Positions 34,609 through 43,187 of a stretch of 64,000 nt of DNA are shown in pieces. Position numbers and translations under genes: made by a program. Each line of letters starts with the position of its first letter. Position 1 is the first letter of the stretch. This DNA comes from JAWLHU01 sp041690255. Lineage in GTDB: Bacteria; Bacillota; Sulfobacillia; Symbiobacteriales; Symbiobacteriaceae. The stretch spans positions 1 through 64,000 of the forward strand of contig JAWLHU010000013.1 in the NCBI GenBank assembly GCA_041690255.1. Reading direction: 5' to 3'. A model generated the notes under the pieces. The model ran no database searches and had not been told where the DNA came from. It saw only the letters and a list, made by a program, of their open reading frames with translations.

Positions 34609-34857
34609 CTAGCCGCCTTCCATCGGGGCCATGAGCATCACATCGTCGCCGCTCGCCAACACCTGGCTCTCCTCTACCTGCCGGCCGTTGACGGCGACCA
34701 GTCCAACCTCATCCCAGGGGATCCCGCTCGCCTCGATCAGCAGGCGGACCGTAGCCTCCGCTGGCAGTTCCAGGCTGAATCGCTCCTGCTTATCTGGGCG
34801 GAACTGTTTGAGGTGCCCCTGTGCACGTACATGAATGACCAGACTGCTCCCCTCCAA
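34609..34857 (-). CDS. MoaD/ThiS-like sulfur carrier protein
   Basis: Up to 82 residues with a beta-grasp fold pattern and the C-terminal Gly-Gly (APMEGG) that is adenylated and thiocarboxylated in MoaD and ThiS. The TTG at 34857 overlaps the ribosome binding site GGAGGGG. The natural N-terminus of MoaD proteins (MVIHVRAQG) would instead start at a CTG at 34842, six bases after that site. Directly upstream of the AOR gene, it most likely serves molybdopterin/tungstopterin synthesis for that enzyme. Confidence 0.82.
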   Translation of the reverse strand: MEGSSLVIHVRAQGHLKQFRPDKQERFSLELPAEATVRLLIEASGIPWDEVGLVAVNGRQVEESQVLASGDDVMLMAPMEGG

Positions 34858-34884
34858 ATAGCTGAACAGTATAGCCCAAAGAGG

Positions 34885-34893
34885 ATCATACCA
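34885..34893 (-). promoter_or_regulatory. Extended -10 promoter of the moaD-like/AOR unit
   Basis: On the minus strand TGGTATGAT is an extended -10 (TGN-TATGAT). No good -35 is seen. The start of transcription would fall about 20 bases before the moaD-like gene. Confidence 0.5.
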
Positions 34894-34951
34894 TACTTTT
34901 CACGCAGATGGAGGCCGAACCTGCCCATGGGTCGCGTTGTCGTACCGGCTA

Positions 34952-34960
34952 TGGTAGAAT
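34952..34960 (+). promoter_or_regulatory. Extended -10 promoter of the AlaX-like gene
   Basis: TGGTAGAAT, an extended -10 without a clear -35, mirrors the divergent one 60 bp away. It is followed at 34984 by the ribosome binding site AAAGGTGAT. Confidence 0.45.
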
Positions 34961-34996
34961 GATCCGTAACGAGTTCTGTCCGGAAAGGTGATAGAT

Positions 34997-36199
34997 GTGC
35001 CCACCCGCAAGCTGTTTCATGACGATTCGTACCGTACGGAGTTCGCGGCGACGGTCCTCTCCTGCCTCTCTGCAGGTGACGCCTACGATGTGATCCTGGA
35101 CCAGACTGGTTTCTACGCCGAAGCCGGCGGGCAGCCAAGTGACAGCGGCACGCTTGGTGGACGGCGCATCCTCAACGTGCGCGAGGAGAACGATGGAACC
35201 ATCATCCACACGGTAGATGGGCCCCTGGAAGGATCGGTTTCCGGTCAGATTGACTGGGACCGCCGGCTTGACCACATGGAGCAGCACACCGCCCAGCACC
35301 TTCTCTCCGGTACCTTCGAACAGTTCTTCGATGCCGAGACCATCAGCTGGCATCTGGGCTCCGATGGGACGACGGTCGATCTGACGATCGAGAACCTGAG
35401 CCCTGAGCAGGCCGAGCAGATCGAACTGGAGTGCAACCGGGTAATCCGCATGGGGCTTCCCGTCATCACCCATATTACGGATGATGCCGGTGTGAGCAAC
35501 TTCCCTTTGCGCAAGCCACCGACCGTGACCGGCGAGATCCGGGTGGTCGAGCTTCAGGGCTACGACTGGTCTGCCTGTGCCGGCACGCACGTGAGAACCA
35601 CAGGCGAACTGGGCCTCCTGAAGATCAAGTCCTGGGAGCGGTACAAGAAGACCACCCGCGTCACGTTCCTGGCGGGCCGGCGGGCCCTGGGTGACTACCT
35701 GGCCCTGGACCGGCTCACCCGGGATCTATGCCGGGGGCTCTCGATCGGGGTGGCTGACCTGCCTAAGTATGTGGAGCGCTCGCAGGAGGAGATCTCTACC
35801 CTCCGGAAGCGTATGCGGACCCTCCAGGAGCAGATACTTGAGCACGAGGCTCTTGAGTTGCTGGCTGGCGCACGCAAGGTAGGTGGGGTGCGGCTGGTTC
35901 GGGCGGTCTTTGTCGGGCGCCCCCTCGATGAACTGAAGCTCCTCGCCGCGAAGGTGGCTAGTCATAGCGGCTCGGTGGCGGTCTTCGGCACAAAGGGTGC
36001 CATGCCCCAGATCGTGCTGAACCGCTCCGTCGATTTGCGACTCGATGTGGGCCAGGTGATCAAGCAGGTCCTGCCCCTGATCGATGGCAAGGGTGGTGGC
36101 TCGCCGCTTCAGGCCCAGGGTGCGGGCAGCCGTCCCGACCAGTTGGAGCACGCCCTCGACACGGCGATTCACCGGCTGGTCGAACTCCTCCCTCACTAA
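34997..36199 (+). CDS. Alanyl-tRNA editing protein, long AlaX type with DHHA1 domain
   Basis: About 400 residues from the GTG at 34997 (AAAGGTGAT four bases before); GTG at 34988 is the alternative. It resembles the editing half of alanyl-tRNA synthetase: a beta-barrel lead-in, then the zinc site HMEQH (93-97) and CAGTH (194-198), a coiled coil (about 255-285) and a C-terminal DHHA1 domain (VFVGRPLDELKLLAAKV...VFGTKG). These free-standing proteins hydrolyse Ser-tRNA(Ala) or Gly-tRNA(Ala) in the cytosol. No synthetase domain is present. Confidence 0.92.
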   Translation: MPTRKLFHDDSYRTEFAATVLSCLSAGDAYDVILDQTGFYAEAGGQPSDSGTLGGRRILNVREENDGTIIHTVDGPLEGSVSGQIDWDRRLDHMEQHTAQHLLSGTFEQFFDAETISWHLGSDGTTVDLTIENLSPEQAEQIELECNRVIRMGLPVITHITDDAGVSNFPLRKPPTVTGEIRVVELQGYDWSACAGTHVRTTGELGLLKIKSWERYKKTTRVTFLAGRRALGDYLALDRLTRDLCRGLSIGVADLPKYVERSQEEISTLRKRMRTLQEQILEHEALELLAGARKVGGVRLVRAVFVGRPLDELKLLAAKVASHSGSVAVFGTKGAMPQIVLNRSVDLRLDVGQVIKQVLPLIDGKGGGSPLQAQGAGSRPDQLEHALDTAIHRLVELLPH

Positions 36200-36214
36200 C
36201 CTCAGACACGCCAG

Positions 36215-36240
36215 AAGCCCACCGGCTCGCGCGGTGGGCT
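36215..36240. terminator. Hairpin between convergent genes
   Basis: AGCCCACCG pairs with CGGTGGGCT around GCTCGCG. It has no clear T-run on either side, but lies exactly between two convergent genes. Confidence 0.6.
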
Positions 36241-36246
36241 CCTGCG

Positions 36247-36957
36247 CTACACTGGGAGGATTCTCCCGTGCGGGAGTGCCGCCAGGACCTCGTGCAGGAA
36301 GATCTGTACCAAATCAGGGTCGAAGTGTGCGTTGGCCCCCTCCTGTATTCGGGCCATGGCCTCCTCTGCCCTCATGGGTGACTTGTAGGGACGCTCGCTG
36401 GTCATGGTGTCATATGCGTCGCAGACCGCAACGATCCGGGCCTCCAGTGGAATCGCCTCCCCCGCGACTCCGTACGGGTAGCCCTGACCATCCCACCGTT
36501 CATGGTGCATGGCGACTGCTGGAAGGGTCGCCGCCAGCCACGGGATGTTCCGCAGGACAGAGGCCCCGATTACCGGGTGGAGCTTGATCAGGTCCCACTC
36601 GTCGCAGGTCAGCCTCCCGGGCTTCTCCAGGAGATCCTCTGGAATTGCCAGCTTTCCAACGTCGTGGAGGAGGCCGCACCTCTCCACGTGCTTTACGCGG
36701 GCCTCGGGGAAGTCCAGAGCACTGGCAAGGCGGGCCGCGTATGCGCCTACCCGATTACAGTGAGCTGCCGTGTGAGGGGATTTGGACGCGAGGGCGTTCA
36801 GGAGAGCGCTGATCGTCTCCTCTCGGCCGATCAGCGCCTTTGGCAGAGCCAATGCGTCGCGTACCGAGGTCGCCGCCGGCTGTTTCCATTCGCGCTTACG
36901 GTGGCGTAACGCCATCTGCTTCGATCCCGCCGTCGTGCAGAACCCGCTACCTACCAT
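36247..36957 (-). CDS. HD-GYP domain protein (c-di-GMP phosphodiesterase type)
   Basis: 236 residues, a nearly pure HD-GYP domain. HTAAHCNRVGAYA (about 62-74), the metal-binding HD in GLLHDVGKLAIP (HD at 98-99), HP in KLHPVIGA, and HHERWDGQGYP (151-161), which carries the GYP signature. Family members hydrolyse c-di-GMP (or other cyclic dinucleotides) to linear products. The start at 36957 has GGAGGGG upstream. It could set the c-di-GMP level sensed by the MshEN domain of PilB in the same window; that link is an inference. Confidence 0.92.
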   Translation of the reverse strand: MVGSGFCTTAGSKQMALRHRKREWKQPAATSVRDALALPKALIGREETISALLNALASKSPHTAAHCNRVGAYAARLASALDFPEARVKHVERCGLLHDVGKLAIPEDLLEKPGRLTCDEWDLIKLHPVIGASVLRNIPWLAATLPAVAMHHERWDGQGYPYGVAGEAIPLEARIVAVCDAYDTMTSERPYKSPMRAEEAMARIQEGANAHFDPDLVQIFLHEVLAALPHGRILPV

Positions 36958-37154
36958 TCCGGAATCCCCTCCAGGCTCAAGTAAATTCCCTTATCATCCC
37001 TTATTCGCCAATGTTTTCCATTTTCCTTCTGATGAAGGGGATCTTTTGGGGAAAGCCCTACGAGTGCCATTTGGGTTCGGTGCTGGGCTTCTGGCTTTCC
37101 GCCAGTGAGGACGGCAGCCCATTCGTGGCGGATAGCATACTGGCCATCCATTGG

Positions 37155-37190
37155 AAAAAAGGACCGGGAGCCTAGCTCCCGGTCCTTTCT
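37155..37190. terminator. Terminator of the complex I operon
   Basis: GGACCGGGAG pairs with CTCCCGGTCC around CCTAG. It is followed by TTTTTTCC on the minus strand and TTTCTTC on the plus strand. It closes the nuo operon. The rest of 36958-37205 holds no convincing gene. Confidence 0.9.
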
Positions 37191-37205
37191 TCTGGTTCCC
37201 TATGC

Positions 37206-38729
37206 TTACTTCAGCATGGCAGCCGCATTCGACGCCATCTGCACGAACCAGTTGGAGGCGAGGGTGACGCCCACGACACCGATGACCGAAACGATCACCG
37301 TGGTGCTAATACCGAAACTGGGCTTCAGTGTCGGCTTGTCGGACGTCTCCAGGAACATCGCCTTCACAACGCCATAGTAGTAGCCGACGGAGATGACCGA
37401 GTTTACGGCCATGACGAGGGCCAGCCACAGATAGCCAGACTTCGCCGCCGCCTGGAAGAGGAAGAGCTTGCCCATGAAGCCGACCGTCGGCGGAATACCG
37501 ATCAGCGAGACCAGGAATAGCAGCATCGCCCAGGCGTAGGCCGGATTCCGGTTGACCAGGCCCTTGAAGTCCGAAATCGAGACCCATCCACCCTCCTGAT
37601 CCAGGTGGGTCAGGATGGCGAAGATGCCGAGATTGGTCAGGGCGTAGGCCAGTACATAGAAGATCACCGCAGAGGTGCCAGCCGCCGGCTCGGTACCGGT
37701 GGCGACTACACCGACGAGCATGTAGCCCGCCTGGGCGATCGAGGAGTAGGCCATCATGCGCTTGATGTTTGTCTGCATGAGGGCGGTCAGGTTGCCGACG
37801 AACATGGAGGCGGTAGCCAGGACAGCCCAGATCAGCGTCCACCGCTCCGTAAAGGGAGCGACGCCGAGGCCGACCAGGAAGACCCGGAGCACCGCACCAA
37901 AGGCAGCTCCCTTGGGGCCGACCGAGAAGAAGCCGGTGACCGGGGTCGGGGCGCCCTCGTATGCGTCAGGCGCCCAGAGGTGCATCGGCACCGCTGCCAC
38001 CTTGAAGGCGAAGCCGCCTGCGACGAAGATGATGCCCGTGACGATCAGCGGGACGAGCGCATCGCCAGCCGCAGCAACCACTCCGGTGCCGGAGAGCGCC
38101 GCAGCGATTCCCTCGAGGCTGGTCTGGCCCGATACGCCGTAGAGAATCGAGACACCAAAGAGCAGAACCGCCGAGGCGATGGTGCCATTCAAGAAGTACT
38201 TGAGCGCCGCCTCATTCGACTTGGGATCCTTGCGGAGCATACCCGCCAGGATATACGAGCCGATCGAGGAGAGCTCCAGGCCGATGTAGATGGTCACGAT
38301 ATCCCGAGAAGAGACCATGAACATCATGCCCAGGGTGGCCGAGAGGAGCACCTGATAGTACTCGAGGTAAGCACCACGCAGGAACTTTTCAACGTAGTCG
38401 ACAGAGAGCAGGATCACCAGGGCGGCAATCCCCAGCAGCACAGCCTGCAGGAAGAAGGTGAATCCGTCGGCGACCAGCATGCCGCCAAAGAACTCCCTCG
38501 GCTCACCAATGGTCATACCCAACTTGATATCTTCGTCGGTTGCAGCGAAGAAGACGCTGAAGAGCGACACTACCACACCAGCCAGGGTGACCCAGACCAG
38601 GTTTCGCTTCTCCTTGACGTAGAAGTCCACGATCATGACGAGAAGCAGCGTGGCCGTGATGATCAACTGCGGCATGATAAAGACGTAGTTGGGATGTACC
38701 GCCGTGGTCCAGTTAATTGCACCCGGCAA
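37206..38729 (-). CDS. nuoN: NADH-quinone oxidoreductase subunit N
   Basis: 507 residues, about 14 membrane helices; one of the three antiporter-like proton-pumping subunits of complex I. Conserved region DAYEGAPTPVTGFFSVGPK and the broken-helix lysines/glutamates expected of the family (e.g. NEAALKYFLNGTIASA). The TTG start lies one base after the nuoM stop with GGGAGGG upstream. Last gene of the operon. Confidence 0.97.
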   Translation of the reverse strand: MPGAINWTTAVHPNYVFIMPQLIITATLLLVMIVDFYVKEKRNLVWVTLAGVVVSLFSVFFAATDEDIKLGMTIGEPREFFGGMLVADGFTFFLQAVLLGIAALVILLSVDYVEKFLRGAYLEYYQVLLSATLGMMFMVSSRDIVTIYIGLELSSIGSYILAGMLRKDPKSNEAALKYFLNGTIASAVLLFGVSILYGVSGQTSLEGIAAALSGTGVVAAAGDALVPLIVTGIIFVAGGFAFKVAAVPMHLWAPDAYEGAPTPVTGFFSVGPKGAAFGAVLRVFLVGLGVAPFTERWTLIWAVLATASMFVGNLTALMQTNIKRMMAYSSIAQAGYMLVGVVATGTEPAAGTSAVIFYVLAYALTNLGIFAILTHLDQEGGWVSISDFKGLVNRNPAYAWAMLLFLVSLIGIPPTVGFMGKLFLFQAAAKSGYLWLALVMAVNSVISVGYYYGVVKAMFLETSDKPTLKPSFGISTTVIVSVIGVVGVTLASNWFVQMASNAAAMLK

Positions 38730-38730
38730 G

Positions 38731-40254
38731 TTACTTCCCTCCCAGTTCCATCACCTTCGAAAGCACCTCGACGGAACCCTGGAGCACATTCAGAATCGGC
38801 TTCGGATAAACACCGAACAGCACGATCAGGACGGCCATGGGGGCGAAGATGAGCTTCTCCTTCCAGGTCACGTCGTGCAGGCCGGCGTATTCCTTCTTGG
38901 CTTCACCAAGGAGGACATTCCGCATGGTCAGCAGGTGCCAGGCAGCGGTGATCACGAGGCCGGCGCCGGCGACCAGGACCCAGAGGCCGAAGGCCGGGTA
39001 GGAGCCGGTCAGGGCGACGAACTCGCCAATGAAGCCGGCCAGACCGGGCAGGCCCAGGTTGGCGAAGGCGATAAAGGCGGTCATGAAGGCGGCAACCGGG
39101 ACGGTCAGGAACATGCCGCCAAGCTTGCCCAGGTCACGGGTGTGGGTCCGCTCGTAGAACATGCCGACAGCAAAGAAGAAGAGGGGCGAGATCAGGCCGT
39201 GAGCGATGGTGACGAAGTAGCCACCCTGCAGGGCGACCTGAGCCATAGCGGGATCCTTCGGGCCCAGGACGCTGGCGGCGGCCAGAGCCATGACGAAGAA
39301 GCCCATGTGGTTGACCGAAGAGTAGGCAACCTGCTTCTTGAAGTCCTTCTGCGCCATGGCGGCGAGAGCGGCGTAGAGAATGCCGACGACACCGAAGACG
39401 AAGAGGACCCAAGCGTACTTCTCAGCGACCTGCGGCAGCAGCGGATGGCTGATACGCACCATGGCGTAGGAGCCGAGCTTCAGCAGAATGCCGGCAAGCA
39501 GCATGGAGATCGGGGTCGGCGCCTCGACGTGGGCGTCGGGCAACCATGTGTGGAAGGGGAACATCGGCACCTTAACAGCAAAGCCAACGACAAGGGCGAA
39601 GAAGGCGAAGGTGGTCAGGCCGTCGATCGGCAGCTTCGAGGTCTCAGCGGCCATCTGCAGCAGGTTGAAGGAACCGACGCCGGTGGTGACATAGAGGTAG
39701 ATGGCGCCGACCAGCATGACCACGGAACCGATCAGGGTGTAGAGGAAGAACTTAATGGCTGCATACTCACGCCGCGGGCCACCCCAGATGCCGATCAGGA
39801 AGTACATCGGCAGGAGTACGATCTCCCAGAAGACGTAGAAGACCATGAAGTCCAGGGAGACGAAGACGCCGTTGGTGCCGGTGGCCAGGATCAACAGCAG
39901 GATCAGGTAGTCCTTCACCCGGGTGTTGATGTACTTGTAGGAGGCCAGCACGGCCAGCGGGAAGAGCAGAGCGGAGAGCATGATCATGGTGAAGCCGAAG
40001 CCGTCAACACCGATCGTGTAGTTGACGCCGATGGCCGGGATCCAGGTGAGGTGCTCTACGAACTGCATGCCCTTGGCATAGACCTCGGTGCTAGCGTTTG
40101 CGGTGTTCCACTGGGCGGCCAGCACGAGCGAGAGCACGAACGGGATCAGGGTGCCGATACCGGCTAGCCAGTACAGAACCTTCTCCTGAGTCTTCGGAAC
40201 GAAGAGCATAATCAACGCGAAGACCAGGGGAACAAAGACGATAAGTGACAGCAT
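38731..40254 (-). CDS. nuoM: NADH-quinone oxidoreductase subunit M
   Basis: 507 residues, antiporter-like membrane subunit. The signature FPFHTWLPDAHVEAPTPISM (pumping-site region with Lys/His) and YSSVNHMGF are clear. It lies in the distal part of the membrane arm and takes part in proton translocation. It follows nuoL by 13 bp. Confidence 0.97.
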   Translation of the reverse strand: MLSLIVFVPLVFALIMLFVPKTQEKVLYWLAGIGTLIPFVLSLVLAAQWNTANASTEVYAKGMQFVEHLTWIPAIGVNYTIGVDGFGFTMIMLSALLFPLAVLASYKYINTRVKDYLILLLILATGTNGVFVSLDFMVFYVFWEIVLLPMYFLIGIWGGPRREYAAIKFFLYTLIGSVVMLVGAIYLYVTTGVGSFNLLQMAAETSKLPIDGLTTFAFFALVVGFAVKVPMFPFHTWLPDAHVEAPTPISMLLAGILLKLGSYAMVRISHPLLPQVAEKYAWVLFVFGVVGILYAALAAMAQKDFKKQVAYSSVNHMGFFVMALAAASVLGPKDPAMAQVALQGGYFVTIAHGLISPLFFFAVGMFYERTHTRDLGKLGGMFLTVPVAAFMTAFIAFANLGLPGLAGFIGEFVALTGSYPAFGLWVLVAGAGLVITAAWHLLTMRNVLLGEAKKEYAGLHDVTWKEKLIFAPMAVLIVLFGVYPKPILNVLQGSVEVLSKVMELGGK

Positions 40255-40267
40255 CCCCGAGAGCCTC

Positions 40268-42319
40268 CTATCTTATGACCTGGAATAGCAGCACGCTGGC
40301 GACGATCACGACCACGAAGGTCAGCATGTACTGCTGGACATAACCCGTCGAGAGCCGGCGGAAGCTGGATGCGAACCAGCGGGCGATATCGGCCCACATG
40401 GTGACCAGCGTGTCGACGACGTTGGCGTCGAACCAGGCCGAGGCATTCGCCACAGCGATACCCACGACACCGACCAGGTTGACCATACCATCGACGACGG
40501 CGCCGTCGAACCAGGAGATGGCCCTGGAGATCAACTGCGTGGAGCGGATGGCAACCAGGTCGTAGAACTCGTCAACGTAGTACTTGTTCCGGACCAGGGT
40601 GTAGATCGGCTTGCCAGCCGCGATCCACTTGGCACGGGTCTCGGGCTTCACCACAGCGTAGAGCAGCCAGCCAAGGAAGATCCCGCTGAGCCCGACGACC
40701 GTAGCCGTGATGGTAACGGCCAGTTCCGTGCTGAACTCGGCGGTGTGTTCAATCCCCGGCAGGTGCAGGAACTCCGGGATGAACATCATCCAGTCAGCGT
40801 GGAAGTAGTGGTAGAAGACCGGGGTCCCGAACCAGCCGATGAGCGCCGCCGGAATGGCCAGGATGATCAGCGGGATCGTCATGGCCCGCGGGGACTCATG
40901 GGCGTGGTCGTACAGATGCTGGTCACGCGGCTTGCCGAAGAAGGCCAGCCAGGTGGCACGGGTCATGTAGTAGGCGGTCAGGAAGGCGGTCGCCAGCGCC
41001 ATGTAGTAGGGCAGCATGGCTACCCAGCCATGGACAGCATCGTTGTGCCAGGTGGCGGCGGCGAGGAGGAGCTCATCCTTCGAGAAGAAGCCCGAGAAGC
41101 CAGGGAAGCCGGCGAGGGCCAGGTATCCCACCATCCAGGCGAAGAAGGTGACCGGGATCTTCTTGCGCAGGCCGCCCATCTTGTGCAACAACTGGTTGTG
41201 GTGATGCGCATGGATGACGGAGCCCGCCGTAAGGAAGAGCATCGCCTTGAAGAAGGCGTGGGTCAGCAGGTGGAAGTTGCCGGCGGTCCAGCCGCCGAGG
41301 CCGATCGCCATGATCATGTAGCCGAGCTGGGAGATGGTCGAGTAGGCGAGAACCTCCTTGATATCCCAGCGCAGCGTGGCGATCGTAGCGGCGAAGAGCG
41401 AGGTGAAAGCGCCGACAAAAGCGATCACCGCAAGCACCCAGGCCGGCACGTTGCCGTAGACCATGAAGGCACGGCCCACTAGGTAGACGCCCGCAGCAAC
41501 CATGGTCGCCGCATGGATGATGGCAGAGCCCGGGGTGGGGCCGGCCATGGCGTCAGGCAGCCAGGTGTGGAGCGGGAACTGTGCCGACTTGCCCATGGCG
41601 CCGGTGAAGAGCAGGAAGGCGCCGAGGGCGAGCAGAGCGGCGGTAGCCGGGTCGTGGACCAGCTCGGGAATCTTCTCAGCCAGGCCGTGCCAGGTCAGGT
41701 CGCGGGCAGCGAAGAAGATGATGAAGATGCCGACCATCATACCAACGTCGCCGACACGGGTGGTCAGGAAGGCCTTGATCTGGCCCATGCGGGGCCACTC
41801 CTGCTCATACCAGTGACCGATCAGGAGGTAGGAGCAGAGGCCCATGATCTCCCAGGAGATCAGCAGCAGGAACAGGTTGTCGGCCATGACGAGCATCAGC
41901 ATGCCCATGGTGAACAGGTTGATCGCACTGTAGAACCGGGGGACCCGCTTGTCGCCGTGCAGGTACTCGCTCGAGTAGACCTGAACGGCAAAGGAGACCA
42001 GCGAGATCATGGGCAGCAGCAGGGCGGTCAGGTTATCGATCTGAAGCCCCATCTGGATCTCGTACGGACCGAAGTTGGCCCAGTTGAAGTGAATGTGCCA
42101 GGCGGGATGGGTGTAGAAGTTCGGACCACCCGCCTCGTGTGGATGCTGGATCACAGCGATCAGGGACCCGACCGTCAACAGGAAGGTGATCAGCATCAGA
42201 CCGCTGCCGACCTTCCAGGCGTTCTTCTCGCCCAGGTACCGGGCGAACATCGCAATCAACGCCGAAGCGGTCAGGGGGATCACAGCGATCAGCCATGCGT
42301 AATGCAGGATCGTTTCCAC
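40268..42319 (-). CDS. nuoL: NADH-quinone oxidoreductase subunit L
   Basis: 683 residues, antiporter-like core with FPLHTWLPDAMAGPTPGSAI and YSTISQLGYM, followed by a C-terminal part that includes the long lateral helix and last membrane helix (closing MLTFVVVIVASVLLFQVIR). Somewhat longer than the usual 610-650 residues, with an extended loop before the C-terminal helix. Farthest membrane subunit of the arm. Confidence 0.97.
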   Translation of the reverse strand: METILHYAWLIAVIPLTASALIAMFARYLGEKNAWKVGSGLMLITFLLTVGSLIAVIQHPHEAGGPNFYTHPAWHIHFNWANFGPYEIQMGLQIDNLTALLLPMISLVSFAVQVYSSEYLHGDKRVPRFYSAINLFTMGMLMLVMADNLFLLLISWEIMGLCSYLLIGHWYEQEWPRMGQIKAFLTTRVGDVGMMVGIFIIFFAARDLTWHGLAEKIPELVHDPATAALLALGAFLLFTGAMGKSAQFPLHTWLPDAMAGPTPGSAIIHAATMVAAGVYLVGRAFMVYGNVPAWVLAVIAFVGAFTSLFAATIATLRWDIKEVLAYSTISQLGYMIMAIGLGGWTAGNFHLLTHAFFKAMLFLTAGSVIHAHHHNQLLHKMGGLRKKIPVTFFAWMVGYLALAGFPGFSGFFSKDELLLAAATWHNDAVHGWVAMLPYYMALATAFLTAYYMTRATWLAFFGKPRDQHLYDHAHESPRAMTIPLIILAIPAALIGWFGTPVFYHYFHADWMMFIPEFLHLPGIEHTAEFSTELAVTITATVVGLSGIFLGWLLYAVVKPETRAKWIAAGKPIYTLVRNKYYVDEFYDLVAIRSTQLISRAISWFDGAVVDGMVNLVGVVGIAVANASAWFDANVVDTLVTMWADIARWFASSFRRLSTGYVQQYMLTFVVVIVASVLLFQVIR

Positions 42320-42333
42320 GCTGTCTTTCCCTC

Positions 42334-42657
42334 CTAGCCCTTCAGCAGATTGACCTTGTCAACATCGATCACGCCTCGGTTCTTGACCATCGCCAGAATG
42401 ATCGCCAGACCGACAGAGGCCTCAGCAGCTGCCACGGTCATAATGAACAGGGTCAGGATCGGGGCCTTGGCGGCCATCTCCGGGCTCGACTGCCAGTAGT
42501 ACCGGCTGAATGTCACCAGGTTCAGGTTGACGCCGTTGAGCATGATCTCGACGAACATCAGGATCCGAACAGCATTCGTCCGGGTCAGGGCGCCCCAGAG
42601 CCCAAGGCCGAAGAGGAGCGCAGCCAGTCCGAGCGGGTAGTAGATCGGCAACTGCAC
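42334..42657 (-). CDS. nuoK: NADH-quinone oxidoreductase subunit K
   Basis: 107 residues with three membrane helices. The conserved glutamates are in LMFVEIMLNGVNL and in the helix TVAAAEASVGLAI. It is part of the proton path next to NuoJ. Its start overlaps the nuoJ stop by one base. Confidence 0.96.
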   Translation of the reverse strand: MQLPIYYPLGLAALLFGLGLWGALTRTNAVRILMFVEIMLNGVNLNLVTFSRYYWQSSPEMAAKAPILTLFIMTVAAAEASVGLAIILAMVKNRGVIDVDKVNLLKG

Positions 42658-43187
42658 TAGGACTCCGCCTCCTTCGCCGTCAGGATAATGGCACCGACCA
42701 TGGCAATCAGGAGCAGGATCGAGGCGACCTCGAACGGGATCACGTAGGTCGTGAAGAGCGACATACCGATATCAGCAACCTTGGCCATGTTCTGGCCGGC
42801 CGCCTCCTTCGGCAGGTTCGCCGTAGAGTACAGGTAAAGCATGAAGGCGGCGAAGACCGCACCTACAACAACGACGAACGGGTTGGAATGCCAGACCTTC
42901 ACCTTACTCTTCCGCTCGGCCTTAATGTCACCGATGCCGGAGAGCATAATGGCGAAGATAACCATGGTCGTGATCGCACCGGCGTAGACCAGGACCTGAA
43001 TCGCTGCCACGAACTCAGCCTGGAGCAGCAGGAAGATGCCCGCTACGGCTGTGAAGGAGAGTGCCATGAATAGAGCGGCATGGGTAATCAGCGGGACCGA
43101 GACCATCCGGTAGGTGGAGATAAGGGTTACGACTGCCAGGATGATAAAGGTCCAAAACTGCCCGCTCATGAGGAGGTCTGTTGTCAC
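42657..43187 (-). CDS. nuoJ: NADH-quinone oxidoreductase subunit J
   Basis: 176 residues, five membrane helices. Typical core EFVAAIQVLVYAGAITTMVIF, the helix that contains the pi-bulge involved in coupling. It overlaps the end of nuoI by four bases. Confidence 0.95.
   Translation of the reverse strand: MTTDLLMSGQFWTFIILAVVTLISTYRMVSVPLITHAALFMALSFTAVAGIFLLLQAEFVAAIQVLVYAGAITTMVIFAIMLSGIGDIKAERKSKVKVWHSNPFVVVVGAVFAAFMLYLYSTANLPKEAAGQNMAKVADIGMSLFTTYVIPFEVASILLLIAMVGAIILTAKEAES

Noticed and set aside
36951..37151. A 66-codon minus-strand frame between nuoN and the HD-GYP gene
   Set aside because: No ribosome binding site, no domain, starts inside the run after the nuo terminator and overlaps the HD-GYP start; most likely chance.
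38689..40167. A 492-codon plus-strand open frame opposite nuoM, and similar long frames opposite the peptide-binding protein (4238-5287), acetamidase (8719-9906, minus) and nuoL (41513-42337)
   Set aside because: They lie antisense to clearly conserved genes, have His/Arg/Gln/Gly-rich composition expected from GC-rich reverse frames, and no recognisable domain.
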